A stretch of 64,000 nt of DNA from Pseudoflavonifractor sp. Marseille-P3106 (GCA_900169975.1 LT827125.1:1-64000); one strand, 5' to 3'; counted from the stretch's first letter, positions 1-8,169 are shown. A program made the numbers and translations. The notes: generated by a model from the letters alone, not told the origin.

Positions 1-200
1 TTCCCGCGGCCATGGCGAAGCTCACCTGCACCAACGTGGCCATGGAGGTCGCCACCGAGGCTGTCCAGATGCTGGGCGGAAACGGCTTCATGAAGGAATA
101 CCATGTGGAGCGCATGATGCGCGACGCGAAGATCACCCAGATCTACGAGGGCACAAACGAGATCCAAAAGCTGGTCATCAGCGGCCCGATTTTCCGTTAA
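1..200 (+). CDS. Acyl-CoA (butyryl-CoA) dehydrogenase, C-terminal end only
   Basis: Partial gene that enters from the left edge and stops at 198-200. The visible residues match the end of the acyl-CoA dehydrogenase fold, with the motif [10 protein letters not shown], whose Glu is the catalytic base in this family. The LGGNGF and HVERMMRD stretches also match. The family oxidises short-chain acyl-CoA to enoyl-CoA with FAD, and in clostridia it usually works with electron-transferring flavoprotein in butyrate formation. Substrate length cannot be judged from this fragment. A hairpin with a T-rich tail follows at 247-292. Confidence 0.9.
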   Translation, partial: PAAMAKLTCTNVAMEVATEAVQMLGGNGFMKEYHVERMMRDAKITQIYEGTNEIQKLVISGPIFR

Positions 201-246
201 AACAGAAGAAAAGTTCTAGAAATTTAATATTTGATATGCTATAATG

Positions 247-292
247 TGAGGCGGTGCTTCTGAAATCAGGGGCCCCGCCTCATATTTTATTT
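247..292 (+). terminator. Terminator after acyl-CoA dehydrogenase
   Basis: TGAGGCGG at 247-254 pairs with CCGCCTCA at 275-282, followed by ATTTTATTT. It ends the upstream operon before the MarR gene. A TATAAT sits just before it at 240-245, so a promoter for the MarR gene may overlap this segment. Confidence 0.65.
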
Positions 293-327
293 GTTGTTCT
301 GAAGAACATTAAAGGGTTGAGAAGAGA

Positions 328-756
328 ATGCAACTGTATGGCTGTATCAATTATCTGCTGACTGTGGCCCAGCATGAAGTTTTTCAAATCTTTTCCGAGG
401 GGCTGTCTCCTTTTAACATAACCCCGGGCCAGTACGGAGTCCTCCGGTGCCTTTGGGAGGGCTGCGCCTGCACCCCAAAAGAAATTTCCCAGGTCCTCCG
501 GTTGGAAAACTCTACGATTTCCGGCGTTTTGGACCGCATGGAGAAAAAGGGGCTGATCCAGCGCGAGCTGGACTCCAATGACCGGAGAAGCATTCGGGTG
601 GTGCTTACCCCCGAAGGCGCCTCCATCAAAGACGGGGTGCTGGAGGTCATTGACGACCTCAACCGGAAGGTGCTGGACGGGCTGAGCCCGGAACAGCGCG
701 CCATGTTTATCGACAGCCTGAGGCACATAGGAAATGTCGAGCTGGAAGCGGAATGA
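328..756 (+). CDS. MarR-family transcriptional regulator
   Basis: 142-residue winged-helix protein, normal MarR length. Residues 30-100 fit the family: GQYGVLRCLWE, then a recognition region ENSTISGVLDRMEKKGLI and a wing with DSNDRRSIRVVLT, the usual D-x-R-D/S-x-R wing pattern. MarR proteins act as dimers and mostly repress neighbouring genes in response to small ligands. Its target is not clear here, because the next genes are tRNA and ICE cargo. The ribosome site (GAAGAG) is weak. It belongs to the chromosomal backbone left of the element. Confidence 0.88.
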   Translation: MQLYGCINYLLTVAQHEVFQIFSEGLSPFNITPGQYGVLRCLWEGCACTPKEISQVLRLENSTISGVLDRMEKKGLIQRELDSNDRRSIRVVLTPEGASIKDGVLEVIDDLNRKVLDGLSPEQRAMFIDSLRHIGNVELEAE

Positions 757-995
757 TTCCCTGCTGTTTTCTCCTGCAGTGTGATGAAACTCCTGCAGAG
801 ATTGTCCGGAGAGGGAGAACTGTATTTTCTCTCTGTATGGTACCTTGGAGCGGATTTCAGGTGCCCGACACTAGGAGAGCAGATATGCTTGTCGTGTGGA
901 GTATGCCAATTTTACGCGGAAGGTATTGTGGGGGAACCTGCCGGGGATCCCAACGGGAAAAACAGCGAGTTGCGGCATAAAAGAGCGAAAAGAGC
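757..995 (+). other. Gap with no supported gene
   Basis: About 240 bases between the MarR gene and the tRNA promoter. Two overlapping open frames exist (from 753 and 781), but neither has a ribosome site or family resemblance. They are treated as chance. No strong hairpin was seen. Confidence 0.5.
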
Positions 996-1024
996 TTGAC
1001 AAATAAGAAATGCTGTGGTAACAT
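996..1024 (+). promoter_or_regulatory. Promoter of the tRNA-Ala transcript
   Basis: TTGACA at 996-1001 and TAACAT at 1019-1024, separated by 17 bases, a near-consensus housekeeping promoter. Transcription should begin near 1031 and run through the tRNA-like fragment at 1052 and then tRNA-Ala at 1206. Confidence 0.8.
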
Positions 1025-1051
1025 ACAAAACGCGCCGTAAATGGTGCATAT

Positions 1052-1100
1052 GGGGGTATAGCTCAGCTGGGAGCCGTAACCGCGCAAGCGCGTACCCCCA
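1052..1100 (+). other. tRNA-Ala 5' half in a tRNA-like miniature
   Basis: Positions 1052-1073 are identical to the first 22 bases of the tRNA-Ala at 1206. The sequence then leaves the tRNA but still folds. GGGGGTA (1052-1058) pairs perfectly with TACCCCC (1093-1099), the D-arm GCTC/GAGC is kept, and CGCGC-AA-GCGCG (1081-1092) sits where a T-arm would be. The anticodon arm is missing. It is either a scar of an earlier integration or a tRNA-like RNA. Function unknown. Confidence 0.55.
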
Positions 1101-1205
1101 AATGAGCGACAGCACAAGACCTAAATCAACAACTTAACATTGTTTCCTTGTTAGTTCGACACGAACAATTTTTCTTCTCAAAAGAAATTTTGAGGAGGCA
1201 TACAC

Positions 1206-1284
<79 letters not shown>

Positions 1285-1291
1285 GGGAATA

Positions 1292-1345
1292 GAAGAAACT
1301 CGTTTTAATGAAAGTTAAAACGAGTTTCTTCATTTTCCCCCCTTT
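1292..1345 (+). terminator. Terminator of the rebuilt tRNA, carried by the element
   Basis: Perfect 17-bp stem (1292-1308 with 1315-1331) with a 6-base loop. It is followed by CATTTTCCCCCCTTTTT rather than a pure T-run. The original chromosomal tRNA terminator was moved to 48665-48701, so the element supplies a replacement. Confidence 0.8.
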
Positions 1346-1393
1346 TTGCAGATTGATATATCCGCTGATTGCCGTGCTTGCGCTATTCCCTAG

Positions 1394-1436
1394 TAAGGCT
1401 ATAATGTGTCTCGAATCGAGATGCATTATAGCCTTA
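1394..1436. repeat. 43-bp palindrome inside the left end
   Basis: TAAGGCTATAATG (1394-1406) is the exact reverse complement of 1424-1436, with a further palindromic centre containing TCTCGA and TCGAGA. It lies about 110 bp inside attL, with no coding frame of note. It could bind a recombination factor, act as a bidirectional promoter/operator (it contains TATAAT on one strand) or be a terminator without T-run. Confidence 0.6.
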
Positions 1437-1574
1437 TTGCTTTTTATCTGGTTATCCCATTGCGATTAATGCTTGCTTTTGGTATTATTAAAATAGAAAA
1501 AGTACATTTGGGCAATTTTGCTACATTTACAATCCAAACACACTGTAATGGATTACTGTTATTTGAGGTGGAAT

Positions 1575-3323
1575 ATGAAAATTTCAAAGATGCAAGTTCA
1601 TAATGTACGTTCAATACTTGATTGCACCATTAATATGGCTGATTATTCTGTCCTCATCGGTCAAAACAATGTAGGGAAAAGTAATATTTTGGCTGCATTG
1701 CGTTTATTTTATGACAAAATAAAGTTTAATGACGCAGAGGATTTTCCTAAAATACAGACTACCGATAATGAGTCATGGGTTGAAATAACATTTTCTCTGA
1801 CGGAGAGTGAGCAAGTGCTTCTCAAAGAAGAATATAAAACAGAGGATGGTTTTCTTAAACTGCGAAGAATCTTTAAAACGGATAATAAAGATTATCCAAT
1901 CAAAGCATCAAATAGTAATATTTTTGCCTATGAGCATGGTGTCCTGTCCAACAAGAATTTTTATGGGGCAAAAAATGTATCGCTTGGGAAAATCGGTGAT
2001 TTGATTTATATTCCCGCCGTGAATAAAATAGAGGATATTACCAAAACATCTGGAACATCTCCCTTGAAAAGCATTATTGAGTTTGTAGTTAAGAATATAG
2101 CAAAATCGAGTCCGGCTTTCACAAAATTGCAACAACAGTATTCAGACTTTTCGAGGGTAATTAAAGACGAAGTTACATCAAATGGCCTATCACTAAGTTC
2201 ACTTACCAATGATATTAATAACGAGATCCAATCATGGGGAATCTCGTGTAATATTGATATTGCTTCTACCGATATTGATACAATTATCAAAAATCAGATA
2301 CAATTTTCAATGATTGACAAGGTTATTGATAGTAAAGTGGAACTTTCGAATTATGGGCAGGGATTTCAACGCAACCTAATCTACACGCTTATAAAACTCT
2401 CCACTAAGTATATCGACCATACGCCCAATATCAGTGAAGAATTTGCTCCCAACTTGACGGTTATCGCTTTTGAGGAGCCGGAAGCATTTTTGCACATATC
2501 ACAACAGGAAACAATGAATTATAATCTTGAGCAGCTTTCCTGTGCTGATAATATGCAAGTAGTTGTTACATCCCACTCTACGACATTTGCCTCCCGAAAC
2601 ATAAAAGATTTTGATAAAATCATTAGACTTGATAAAAGCAAGGGTAAAACGACTGTATATCAATTAAGTCACACTGATGTCGAAGAACTTACTCACGAAA
2701 ACTTGTCTCTTCTTAGTGAAATTAAACGGCATGGAGAAACTGGTACTATCTCTGCAAAAGCATATAGGCCATATAAAGACAAAGATCCAGATGCACCAGA
2801 ATTATTGGAACAAGAAAACTTTCGATATTTATCGTGGATCGATTCAGAAAGAGCCGGAATGTTTTTTGCAAATGTTGTCATTATTTGTGAAGGTGCCACA
2901 GAAAAGGTTGTTTTTGATTATCTGCTGTCAACAGAATGGGGTGATCTAAAAGAAAAAGGCATATATATTTTAGACGCAATGGGTAAGTTCAATATTAATA
3001 GATACATGAACCTATTTGGAAAACTTGGAATTGCTCACTCTGTTTTGTTTGACAGGGATGCTTCTGAAGTACAGCGTATCATTAATCAGTTTATAGTAGA
3101 GTCAAGAAACAGTTTTACAAGACAAACTTATTGCTTTAATGTGGATTTTGAACATTTCCTTGGAATTGAAGCACCAACTGAAAAAGCAATAAAGCCACTA
3201 AATGCAATTAGAAAATTAATAACAGGACAAGTGGCAGTAGAAAAAATTCGAGAATTAAGAAAGGTCATTGAGTCTCTATTGCGTGAGGGAATTGTGCGAG
3301 AGATTCACGGAGAGATTGAATAG
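1575..3323 (+). CDS. OLD-family ATPase/TOPRIM endonuclease (probable phage defence)
   Basis: 582 residues from ATG 1575, chosen because GAGGTGG lies just before it; an upstream ATG at 1518 has no ribosome site. Order: ABC/SMC-like ATPase with Walker A GQNNVGKS (29-36), coiled middle, Walker B with AFEEPEAF (near 300), then a TOPRIM nuclease domain with IICEGATEK (near 438) and LFDRDASE (near 490). OLD proteins couple ATP binding to DNA cleavage and several act in phage defence. No UvrD-like partner follows, so it is not a Gabija pair. It is strongly AT-rich against the GC-rich element, so a recent acquisition is likely. Confidence 0.85.
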   Translation: MKISKMQVHNVRSILDCTINMADYSVLIGQNNVGKSNILAALRLFYDKIKFNDAEDFPKIQTTDNESWVEITFSLTESEQVLLKEEYKTEDGFLKLRRIFKTDNKDYPIKASNSNIFAYEHGVLSNKNFYGAKNVSLGKIGDLIYIPAVNKIEDITKTSGTSPLKSIIEFVVKNIAKSSPAFTKLQQQYSDFSRVIKDEVTSNGLSLSSLTNDINNEIQSWGISCNIDIASTDIDTIIKNQIQFSMIDKVIDSKVELSNYGQGFQRNLIYTLIKLSTKYIDHTPNISEEFAPNLTVIAFEEPEAFLHISQQETMNYNLEQLSCADNMQVVVTSHSTTFASRNIKDFDKIIRLDKSKGKTTVYQLSHTDVEELTHENLSLLSEIKRHGETGTISAKAYRPYKDKDPDAPELLEQENFRYLSWIDSERAGMFFANVVIICEGATEKVVFDYLLSTEWGDLKEKGIYILDAMGKFNINRYMNLFGKLGIAHSVLFDRDASEVQRIINQFIVESRNSFTRQTYCFNVDFEHFLGIEAPTEKAIKPLNAIRKLITGQVAVEKIRELRKVIESLLREGIVREIHGEIE

Positions 3324-3387
3324 CCCCAATTATATTCCTTTTGTCCTCTCCTCGCAGATTGCCATTCAGCACTCTCCTATCCCCTAT

Positions 3388-3416
3388 GGGCGTTCCGAAA
3401 GGAACGCCCTTTTTTT
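3388..3416 (+). terminator. Terminator between the nuclease and repA
   Basis: GGGCGTTCC, GAAA loop, GGAACGCCC, then seven T. A textbook intrinsic terminator that ends the OLD gene. It sits only 26 bases before the repA start, so it may also act as a leader attenuator for repA. Confidence 0.9.
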
Positions 3417-3441
3417 ATACCCAAACGACAGGAGGCAGAAC

Positions 3442-4407
3442 ATGAACTTCGATTATTACTATGGTGACGAGAGCAATCAATTTGCTTTCTACCGAATCCC
3501 CCGGCAGCTCATTACCGGGGAGGCGTTCAAAAAGTTGTCCACAGACACAAAACTCTTGTACGGCCTCCTGCTGGACCGCATGGGCCTGTCCGCCAAAAAC
3601 GGCTGGTATGACGATATGGGGCGGGTGTTCATCTACTACACCCTGGATGAAATACAAGAGGACCTGAACTGCGGCCACGAGAAGGCTGTCCGGCTCCTGG
3701 CGGAGCTGGACACCGGCAAGAAAGGCTTCGGCCTCATTGAGCGTGTCAAGCAAGGACAGGGCCGCCCCGCCAAAATCTATGTCAAACGCTTCACCACCCG
3801 CGCCATACCGCCCCAACCCGCTGTGCCGCAAGACATTCCCAGCCTTCCGATTTTCGGAAGTCAAGACTTCGGAAAATCAGAAGTCAAGAGTTCCGAAAAA
3901 CAGAAGTCAAGACTTCCGGTTATCGGAAGTGCAGACTTCCGAAAATCGGACGCAAGTTATATTGAATCTAATCAGACTGATCTCAGTCAGCTTAATCCAT
4001 CTATCCATCCATCGGTTTCCATCCCGCCGGAGAGGGCTGGATTGATGGATAGATGGAATTGCGAGAGAGAGGTGAGAGAGTGCATTGAATACGACCACCT
4101 CTGCACCCAGTTCAACCGGGAGGATGTGGACGAGATGGTGGAGCTCATCACGGATGTGCTCTGCACCACCCGGCCGACCGTCCGCATCGGGGGCGAGGAC
4201 ATTCCCGCGGAGCAGGCCAGGGACCGTTTTCAGCGGCTGAACTGCGGCCACATGGAGTATGTCTTTGACTGCCTCCGGCACAATACCACTCAAGTCCGCA
4301 ATATCCGGGCCTATCTGCTGACGGCCCTTTATAACGCCCCTGTCACCATCAACAATTACTACCAGGCGGCGGTACAGCACGATTTTTCCTACCCCCAGCG
4401 GGAATGA
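3442..4407 (+). CDS. repA: RepA-type replication initiator
   Basis: 321 residues from ATG 3442, with AGGAGG at 3430-3435. Residues 1-115 match the replication initiator A N-terminal winged-helix fold seen in Gram-positive plasmids and ICEs (FYRIPRQLI, DTKLLYGLLLDRM, GRPAKIYVK). The middle (about 135-175) is repetitive Ser/Lys-rich sequence made by short DNA repeats. The C-terminal half (about 205-320) is a separate domain that probably contacts helicase-loading factors. The role is inferred: autonomous replication of the excised circle. The in-gene repeats at 3845-3950 may be its own binding sites. Confidence 0.85.
   Translation: MNFDYYYGDESNQFAFYRIPRQLITGEAFKKLSTDTKLLYGLLLDRMGLSAKNGWYDDMGRVFIYYTLDEIQEDLNCGHEKAVRLLAELDTGKKGFGLIERVKQGQGRPAKIYVKRFTTRAIPPQPAVPQDIPSLPIFGSQDFGKSEVKSSEKQKSRLPVIGSADFRKSDASYIESNQTDLSQLNPSIHPSVSIPPERAGLMDRWNCEREVRECIEYDHLCTQFNREDVDEMVELITDVLCTTRPTVRIGGEDIPAEQARDRFQRLNCGHMEYVFDCLRHNTTQVRNIRAYLLTALYNAPVTINNYYQAAVQHDFSYPQRE
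3845..3950 (+). repeat. Iteron-like direct and inverted repeats inside repA
   Basis: The units TTCGGAAGTCAAGACTTC, GAAGTCAAGAGTTCCGAAAA, GAAGTCAAGACTTCCGG and GAAGTGCAGACTTCCGAAAA follow one another. Each has GGAAGTC/GACTTCC half sites. Spacing and symmetry look like initiator-binding iterons; they also encode the SENQKSRLP-type protein stretch. Confidence 0.65.
3996..4057. repeat. 14-bp inverted repeat downstream of the iterons
   Basis: TCCATCTATCCATC at 3996-4009 is the reverse complement of 4044-4057, with 34 bases between. It lies inside repA, directly after the iteron-like block. Together they form a candidate replication origin embedded in the gene. Confidence 0.5.
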
Positions 4408-4416
4408 ACAGGATGA

Positions 4417-4674
4417 GTGTTCCCTATGAGCTGTTATGAAACAAAAGACTACTCCAACCGCCGGGAATACCTGGACTGGCTGGCGGAGAGGTACAGCGTG
4501 GACAGAGCCGATGTGGTGCTGCTGGCCTCAATCCTGGGAATCGACCAGGACTTTGACGGCCTCCCGGCCGCACTGGCCGATCTGTCCGCCGCCAAGCGCA
4601 GCCAGAGGGCGGTTTTCCAACGGATCGTCCCAAACGAGCAAAACTTCCCTCAAAATGAGGGGAGTTTTCAATAA
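4417..4674 (+). CDS. Small acidic hypothetical ICE protein
   Basis: 85 residues from GTG 4417 or 82 from ATG 4426 (SCYETKD...). Both starts share the weak CAGG upstream, so the start is not decided. The frame is predicted helical with WLAERYSVDRADVVLLASILG, typical of tiny accessory proteins placed between repA and parB in related elements. The last residues (QNFPQNEGSF) are written by hairpin-repeat copy 1 at 4640-4668, so a repeat has become coding sequence. Function unknown. Confidence 0.7.
   Translation: MFPMSCYETKDYSNRREYLDWLAERYSVDRADVVLLASILGIDQDFDGLPAALADLSAAKRSQRAVFQRIVPNEQNFPQNEGSFQ
4640..4668. repeat. Hairpin repeat copy 1 (CCTCAAAATGAGG core)
   Basis: 13-bp stem with one G-T pair and AAA loop. 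It forms the 3' end of the small gene before parB and lies 37 bases before the parB start. Confidence 0.85.
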
Positions 4675-4704
4675 AACGCCACGACATAAAGGAGGAAAAC
4701 GACT

Positions 4705-6945
4705 ATGGCAGACCCCAAGAAAAACCCTTTGATCGGAGCGTTCCGCGCCCCGGTCCCCGGCGCGCTGCCGACCACATCCGCGCCTCCAGAGGTGGGAAAG
4801 CCGCCTGCCGCTGGAGCCGCCAAGCCTATCGACGAGAAGAAAGGGCCGGAGGCGCCCAAGGCTCCCGCGGACACCTCCGCCAAGCCCGCCGATGGGAAGA
4901 AAGAGCCGAAGGCTCCCAAGACCCCCACGGGCACTACGCCCAAGCCCACTGATGGAAAGAAGGAGCCGGAGGCCCCCAAGACCCCCGCAGACACCTCCGC
5001 CAAGCCCGCTGATGGGAAGAAGGAGCCGGAGGCCCCCAAGGCCCCTGCGGACCCCTCCGCCAAGCCCGCCGACGAGAAGGAGGGGCAGGAGTCCCCCAAA
5101 ACCCCCGCGGAGAAAAAGGAATCCGCCGGTCAACCTGATACCGCAAAATCCCAGAGTGATGGTATCAACATCGTATCACAAATTCCTGTGGAGGAGATCA
5201 TGGCAAACAGTCTCTTTGTGGTAGATGAGAAGGACCTCATTTTTAAGAAGCTGCTGGAGGACATTCGCAAAGATGGGCTGAAAGTGCCCATCAACGTCAA
5301 CCGGACTGCGGACGGAAAGTATGAAGTCATTGACGGCAACCGGCGTCTTGCCGCAGCGAAAAAACTGGGTATCAAGACGATCAATGCCACAGTGATGAAT
5401 CTCCCGGACAACCTCAAGGAAAAGGGACAGCTCAACAGCAATCTAAAAAACGCTTCCGATATGGAGGGTCCCGGTGAGGGCAGCGCTGAAGCTCCGCATC
5501 CGTCTTGGCTTTCCAAACCTGCCAGCAAGGAGAAAGCCTCTGTATCCGCATCCGGCAAGCCCAAGGACGATAAAGAGCAGGAGCCGCAAGCTCCCAACCT
5601 GCGTTTCGTTGCCCTCTCCAAAATCAAGCCTTTGCCCGGCACCTATGTCAAGGATGAGCCCCGCAAGAATTACAGCGGCCTGATTGCGGACATTAAGAAA
5701 AACGGCCTGCAAAAGCCTGTCATTCTCCGCAAGAGCGAGAAGGAGGATGAATTTCAACTGGTAGACGGCTTCCACCGCTGCAAGGCGCTGGAGCAGGCGG
5801 GGATGCTGGAGGTCCGGGCGGATGTGTATGAAATGTCCCTTGCCCAAGCCGCCGAATACCGCAAGGGGCACCGGGATAAGCCGCTCATGCCGGTCCCCGG
5901 CAAGCTGGTCCCCTATCCTGCGGAGGAGCCCGCCAAGGCGGACAAGGCCCCGGAGGCCCCTGCTGTGGAGGGGCCGGAGGATGAGGAACTGCCCGAAAAC
6001 CTGAAAATCTCCCTGACCAAGGAGGGCCAGCCGGAGACGGTCACGACCATGAAGGTTGCGAATATCCGGCCCTTTGAGGGGCACCCCTTCGCAGTCCGCG
6101 ACAACAAGGATATGTGGGATCTGGTGGACAGCATCAAGAAATTCGGCGTGCTGGAGCCGGTCATGGTCATCCCCCATAAGGACGGCGGCTACGAGATGGT
6201 CTCCGGCCACCGCCGTATGCGCGCCTGCCAGCTGGCCGGAATTGAGAATATTCCTGTTATCGTCCGCAATCTGGACCGGGACGAGGCCATCATTTCCATG
6301 GTGGACTCCAACCTCAAGCGGGAGGAGATCAGTCCCATGGAGAAGGCCCGCGCCTATCAGATGAAAACCGACGCCATGAAACGAAAGATGGGCCGCCGGA
6401 CCAAGGAGGAGATCGCGCAGGACGAGGCCCTGGGGATCAAGCGCATGAACGCCGACGAGGAGCTGGCCCAGCAGATGGGCGAGAGCCCCGCCACCATCCA
6501 ACGGTACAAGACTTTGAATAAACTGGTCCCGGAACTCCAGAACATGGTGGACGAGGGGAAGATCCCGGTCAATACCGGCGCGGATATTGCCCAAATGAAG
6601 CCCAAGGAGCAGAAGGTATTGGCGGACGCCATCCAGAAGGAGGATAAAGTCCCCTCCGGCACCAAGGCCAAAGAGTTGAAGAAGGAGAGCCAGGCCGGCA
6701 GCCTGACCACGGAGAAGATCGAGCAGGCCGTGGCCCCCACCAAGCGGGAGGAGACACCTCCGCTGAAGGTCACAATGCTGGAGGAGGACCTGCGGCCCTT
6801 CTTCCCCGACAAGCGCACCACCATCCCAGACGTGAAGCAGGGCATCCTGGAGGGCTTGAAACTGCGTCAGACGGTCATGGAGCGCCAAAAGGCCAAGGCC
6901 GCGGCGGGAAAAAACGTAAAAAAGGCTGAGACGCCGGTGAGGTGA
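4705..6945 (+). CDS. ParB-like protein with three ParB/sulfiredoxin-type domains
   Basis: 746 residues, start fixed by AGGAGG at 4690-4695. Residues 33-132 are five exact-length 20-residue repeats (60 bp each, 4801-5100), rich in Lys, Pro and Ala and likely disordered. Three ParB N-terminal domains follow: about 155-235 (box GNRRLAAA), about 298-380 (GFHRCKAL) and about 444-545 (GHRRMRAC). A helix-turn-helix region comes after the third (about 565-620, ELAQQMGESPATIQRY). ParB clamps use this box to bind CTP. Usual ParB proteins have one such domain and about 280-300 residues. No ParA is visible next to it. The tail ends KKAETPVR. Confidence 0.85.
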   Translation: MADPKKNPLIGAFRAPVPGALPTTSAPPEVGKPPAAGAAKPIDEKKGPEAPKAPADTSAKPADGKKEPKAPKTPTGTTPKPTDGKKEPEAPKTPADTSAKPADGKKEPEAPKAPADPSAKPADEKEGQESPKTPAEKKESAGQPDTAKSQSDGINIVSQIPVEEIMANSLFVVDEKDLIFKKLLEDIRKDGLKVPINVNRTADGKYEVIDGNRRLAAAKKLGIKTINATVMNLPDNLKEKGQLNSNLKNASDMEGPGEGSAEAPHPSWLSKPASKEKASVSASGKPKDDKEQEPQAPNLRFVALSKIKPLPGTYVKDEPRKNYSGLIADIKKNGLQKPVILRKSEKEDEFQLVDGFHRCKALEQAGMLEVRADVYEMSLAQAAEYRKGHRDKPLMPVPGKLVPYPAEEPAKADKAPEAPAVEGPEDEELPENLKISLTKEGQPETVTTMKVANIRPFEGHPFAVRDNKDMWDLVDSIKKFGVLEPVMVIPHKDGGYEMVSGHRRMRACQLAGIENIPVIVRNLDRDEAIISMVDSNLKREEISPMEKARAYQMKTDAMKRKMGRRTKEEIAQDEALGIKRMNADEELAQQMGESPATIQRYKTLNKLVPELQNMVDEGKIPVNTGADIAQMKPKEQKVLADAIQKEDKVPSGTKAKELKKESQAGSLTTEKIEQAVAPTKREETPPLKVTMLEEDLRPFFPDKRTTIPDVKQGILEGLKLRQTVMERQKAKAAAGKNVKKAETPVR

Positions 6946-6950
6946 ACAGG

Positions 6951-7078
6951 ATGAGCGGAAAACGAATGTGCCAGAGTTATGAGATCATCGACAGCCCGCC
7001 GGGTGGGAGATACCGAGGTAGTGCTGGGGTACAACCCCACGGAGGTCTCCCCTTACGTCACCTGGAAGTATTATGCCT
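6951..7078 (+). pseudogene. Truncated accessory gene (CQSYEII family)
   Basis: ATG 6951 opens MSGKRMCQSYEIIDS. The frame then shifts by one base near 6995 and continues as VGDTEVVLGYNPTEV to about 7078, where AT-rich foreign sequence begins. Similar openings (CxSYEII...) occur in unknown ICE proteins downstream of ParB. It is dead by frameshift and by loss of its 3' part. Confidence 0.6.
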
Positions 7079-7172
7079 ATATAATGATAATATTTAATTC
7101 TATAATCCAATATTTAAAAAGCGAGATGAAGGTGATATACTTTTCCTAGTAATATATGATGGTGGTGAACCC

Positions 7173-8048
7173 ATGAAGAATTCATTGTATAGGAAAGTCA
7201 TTTTTGGACTTTTGGTAATTTGCCTTTTTCTGTTAGTTGCAATCAGCCTAAGATTAAATATACTACAAGAAATTGCAAATTACAGTATCATCAATCTCCT
7301 ATGCGCTATTTTAGGAAACTCTTATGTTTGGGGAGTTATTGGTAGCATTATAGCAGTTGTAATTATTTATTTTGCTCAAGTAAAGTATAGCAAGCGGATG
7401 CTGAAAAAAGATTTTCGGTGCAATGAAGTTATTCAAGACATCTATTCTGCCATAGAAGCATATGTGGATATTTCTGATAAGGTTCCTGAACACACAAAGC
7501 CGTCAGAAAATGAAGAATATTGGGTCAAAAGGAAGCGTGATTCAACTCAGTTTTACGAATTTTATAAGCAGAATGAACCTGCTATTAAACTAATAACGAT
7601 TGGTTTTACTTATGAAAATAACAATATACTTATAGAATCAGTCCAGTCGTGTTTTCTTATTAATTTAAACTTTAATTTGCTTAGCATAATTAACAACGTA
7701 AAGAATCGGCTGTTTTCCCTACGTTCAAGATATGAAGAAGTTTTGGAAATGTGTAAAAACTACGAATCGGATAAAACTGATGAAACACTGTTTACCTTAG
7801 GTGATAACTTGTTTAGTCTCTTTGTCGATTTAAAGTTTATGACTCTATATTGGAATCAGTTATTTGACTATTTGGAATATGACCCGACATACATTAGACT
7901 ATTTGTTAAAATATATAATTCCAAATATTCCATTAAAGAAAGTTTGAGACAGCCGATTGAAATTCAAAATTTAAGAGTTAAAGAGGTTAACAAGGCAGTC
8001 AAGCGAGAAATGTTATTATACAAAATACATCATTTTTGGGACAAATAG
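7173..8048 (+). CDS. AT-rich cargo gene: two-helix membrane protein of unknown function
   Basis: 291 residues, ATG after GGTGGTG. Two hydrophobic segments (about 8-28 and 44-67) anchor a long helical cytoplasmic part (about 70-291) with no enzymatic motif that I recognise. Base composition is strongly AT-rich, unlike the GC-rich genes on both sides, and it sits between two broken genes, so it was inserted. Proteins of this layout (membrane hairpin plus soluble helical domain) are frequent among phage-defence cargo, but nothing here proves that. It ends with its own terminator. Confidence 0.75.
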   Translation: MKNSLYRKVIFGLLVICLFLLVAISLRLNILQEIANYSIINLLCAILGNSYVWGVIGSIIAVVIIYFAQVKYSKRMLKKDFRCNEVIQDIYSAIEAYVDISDKVPEHTKPSENEEYWVKRKRDSTQFYEFYKQNEPAIKLITIGFTYENNNILIESVQSCFLINLNFNLLSIINNVKNRLFSLRSRYEEVLEMCKNYESDKTDETLFTLGDNLFSLFVDLKFMTLYWNQLFDYLEYDPTYIRLFVKIYNSKYSIKESLRQPIEIQNLRVKEVNKAVKREMLLYKIHHFWDK

Positions 8049-8071
8049 TTTTGAAGTTGTTTCACTTTACA

Positions 8072-8105
8072 AAAAGCAGGAAACCTTTCCGGGTTTCCTG
8101 CTTTT
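8072..8105 (+). terminator. Terminator of the AT-rich cargo gene
   Basis: AAAAGCAGGAAACC pairs with GGTTTCCTGCTTTT, four-base loop, T-rich end. A_n and T_n on both sides make it usable from either direction. Confidence 0.88.
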
Positions 8106-8169
8106 CTTTTATCCATTTTCAAAAAAATGATGTCTTTGAGCAAAATCAAGATCAACTTTATGACTGCTC

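Noticed and set aside
753-999. Two overlapping small proteins after the MarR gene
   Set aside because: No ribosome sites, no recognisable family, frames overlap each other; treated as chance.
1575-4407. Gabija-type two-gene defence system
   Set aside because: The OLD-like nuclease is present but the following gene is repA, not a UvrD-like helicase. No GajB-like frame was seen.
5443-6888. Long minus-strand frame of 481 residues inside the ParB-like gene
   Set aside because: It is the antisense of a clear multi-domain gene in GC-rich DNA; long antisense frames are expected there.
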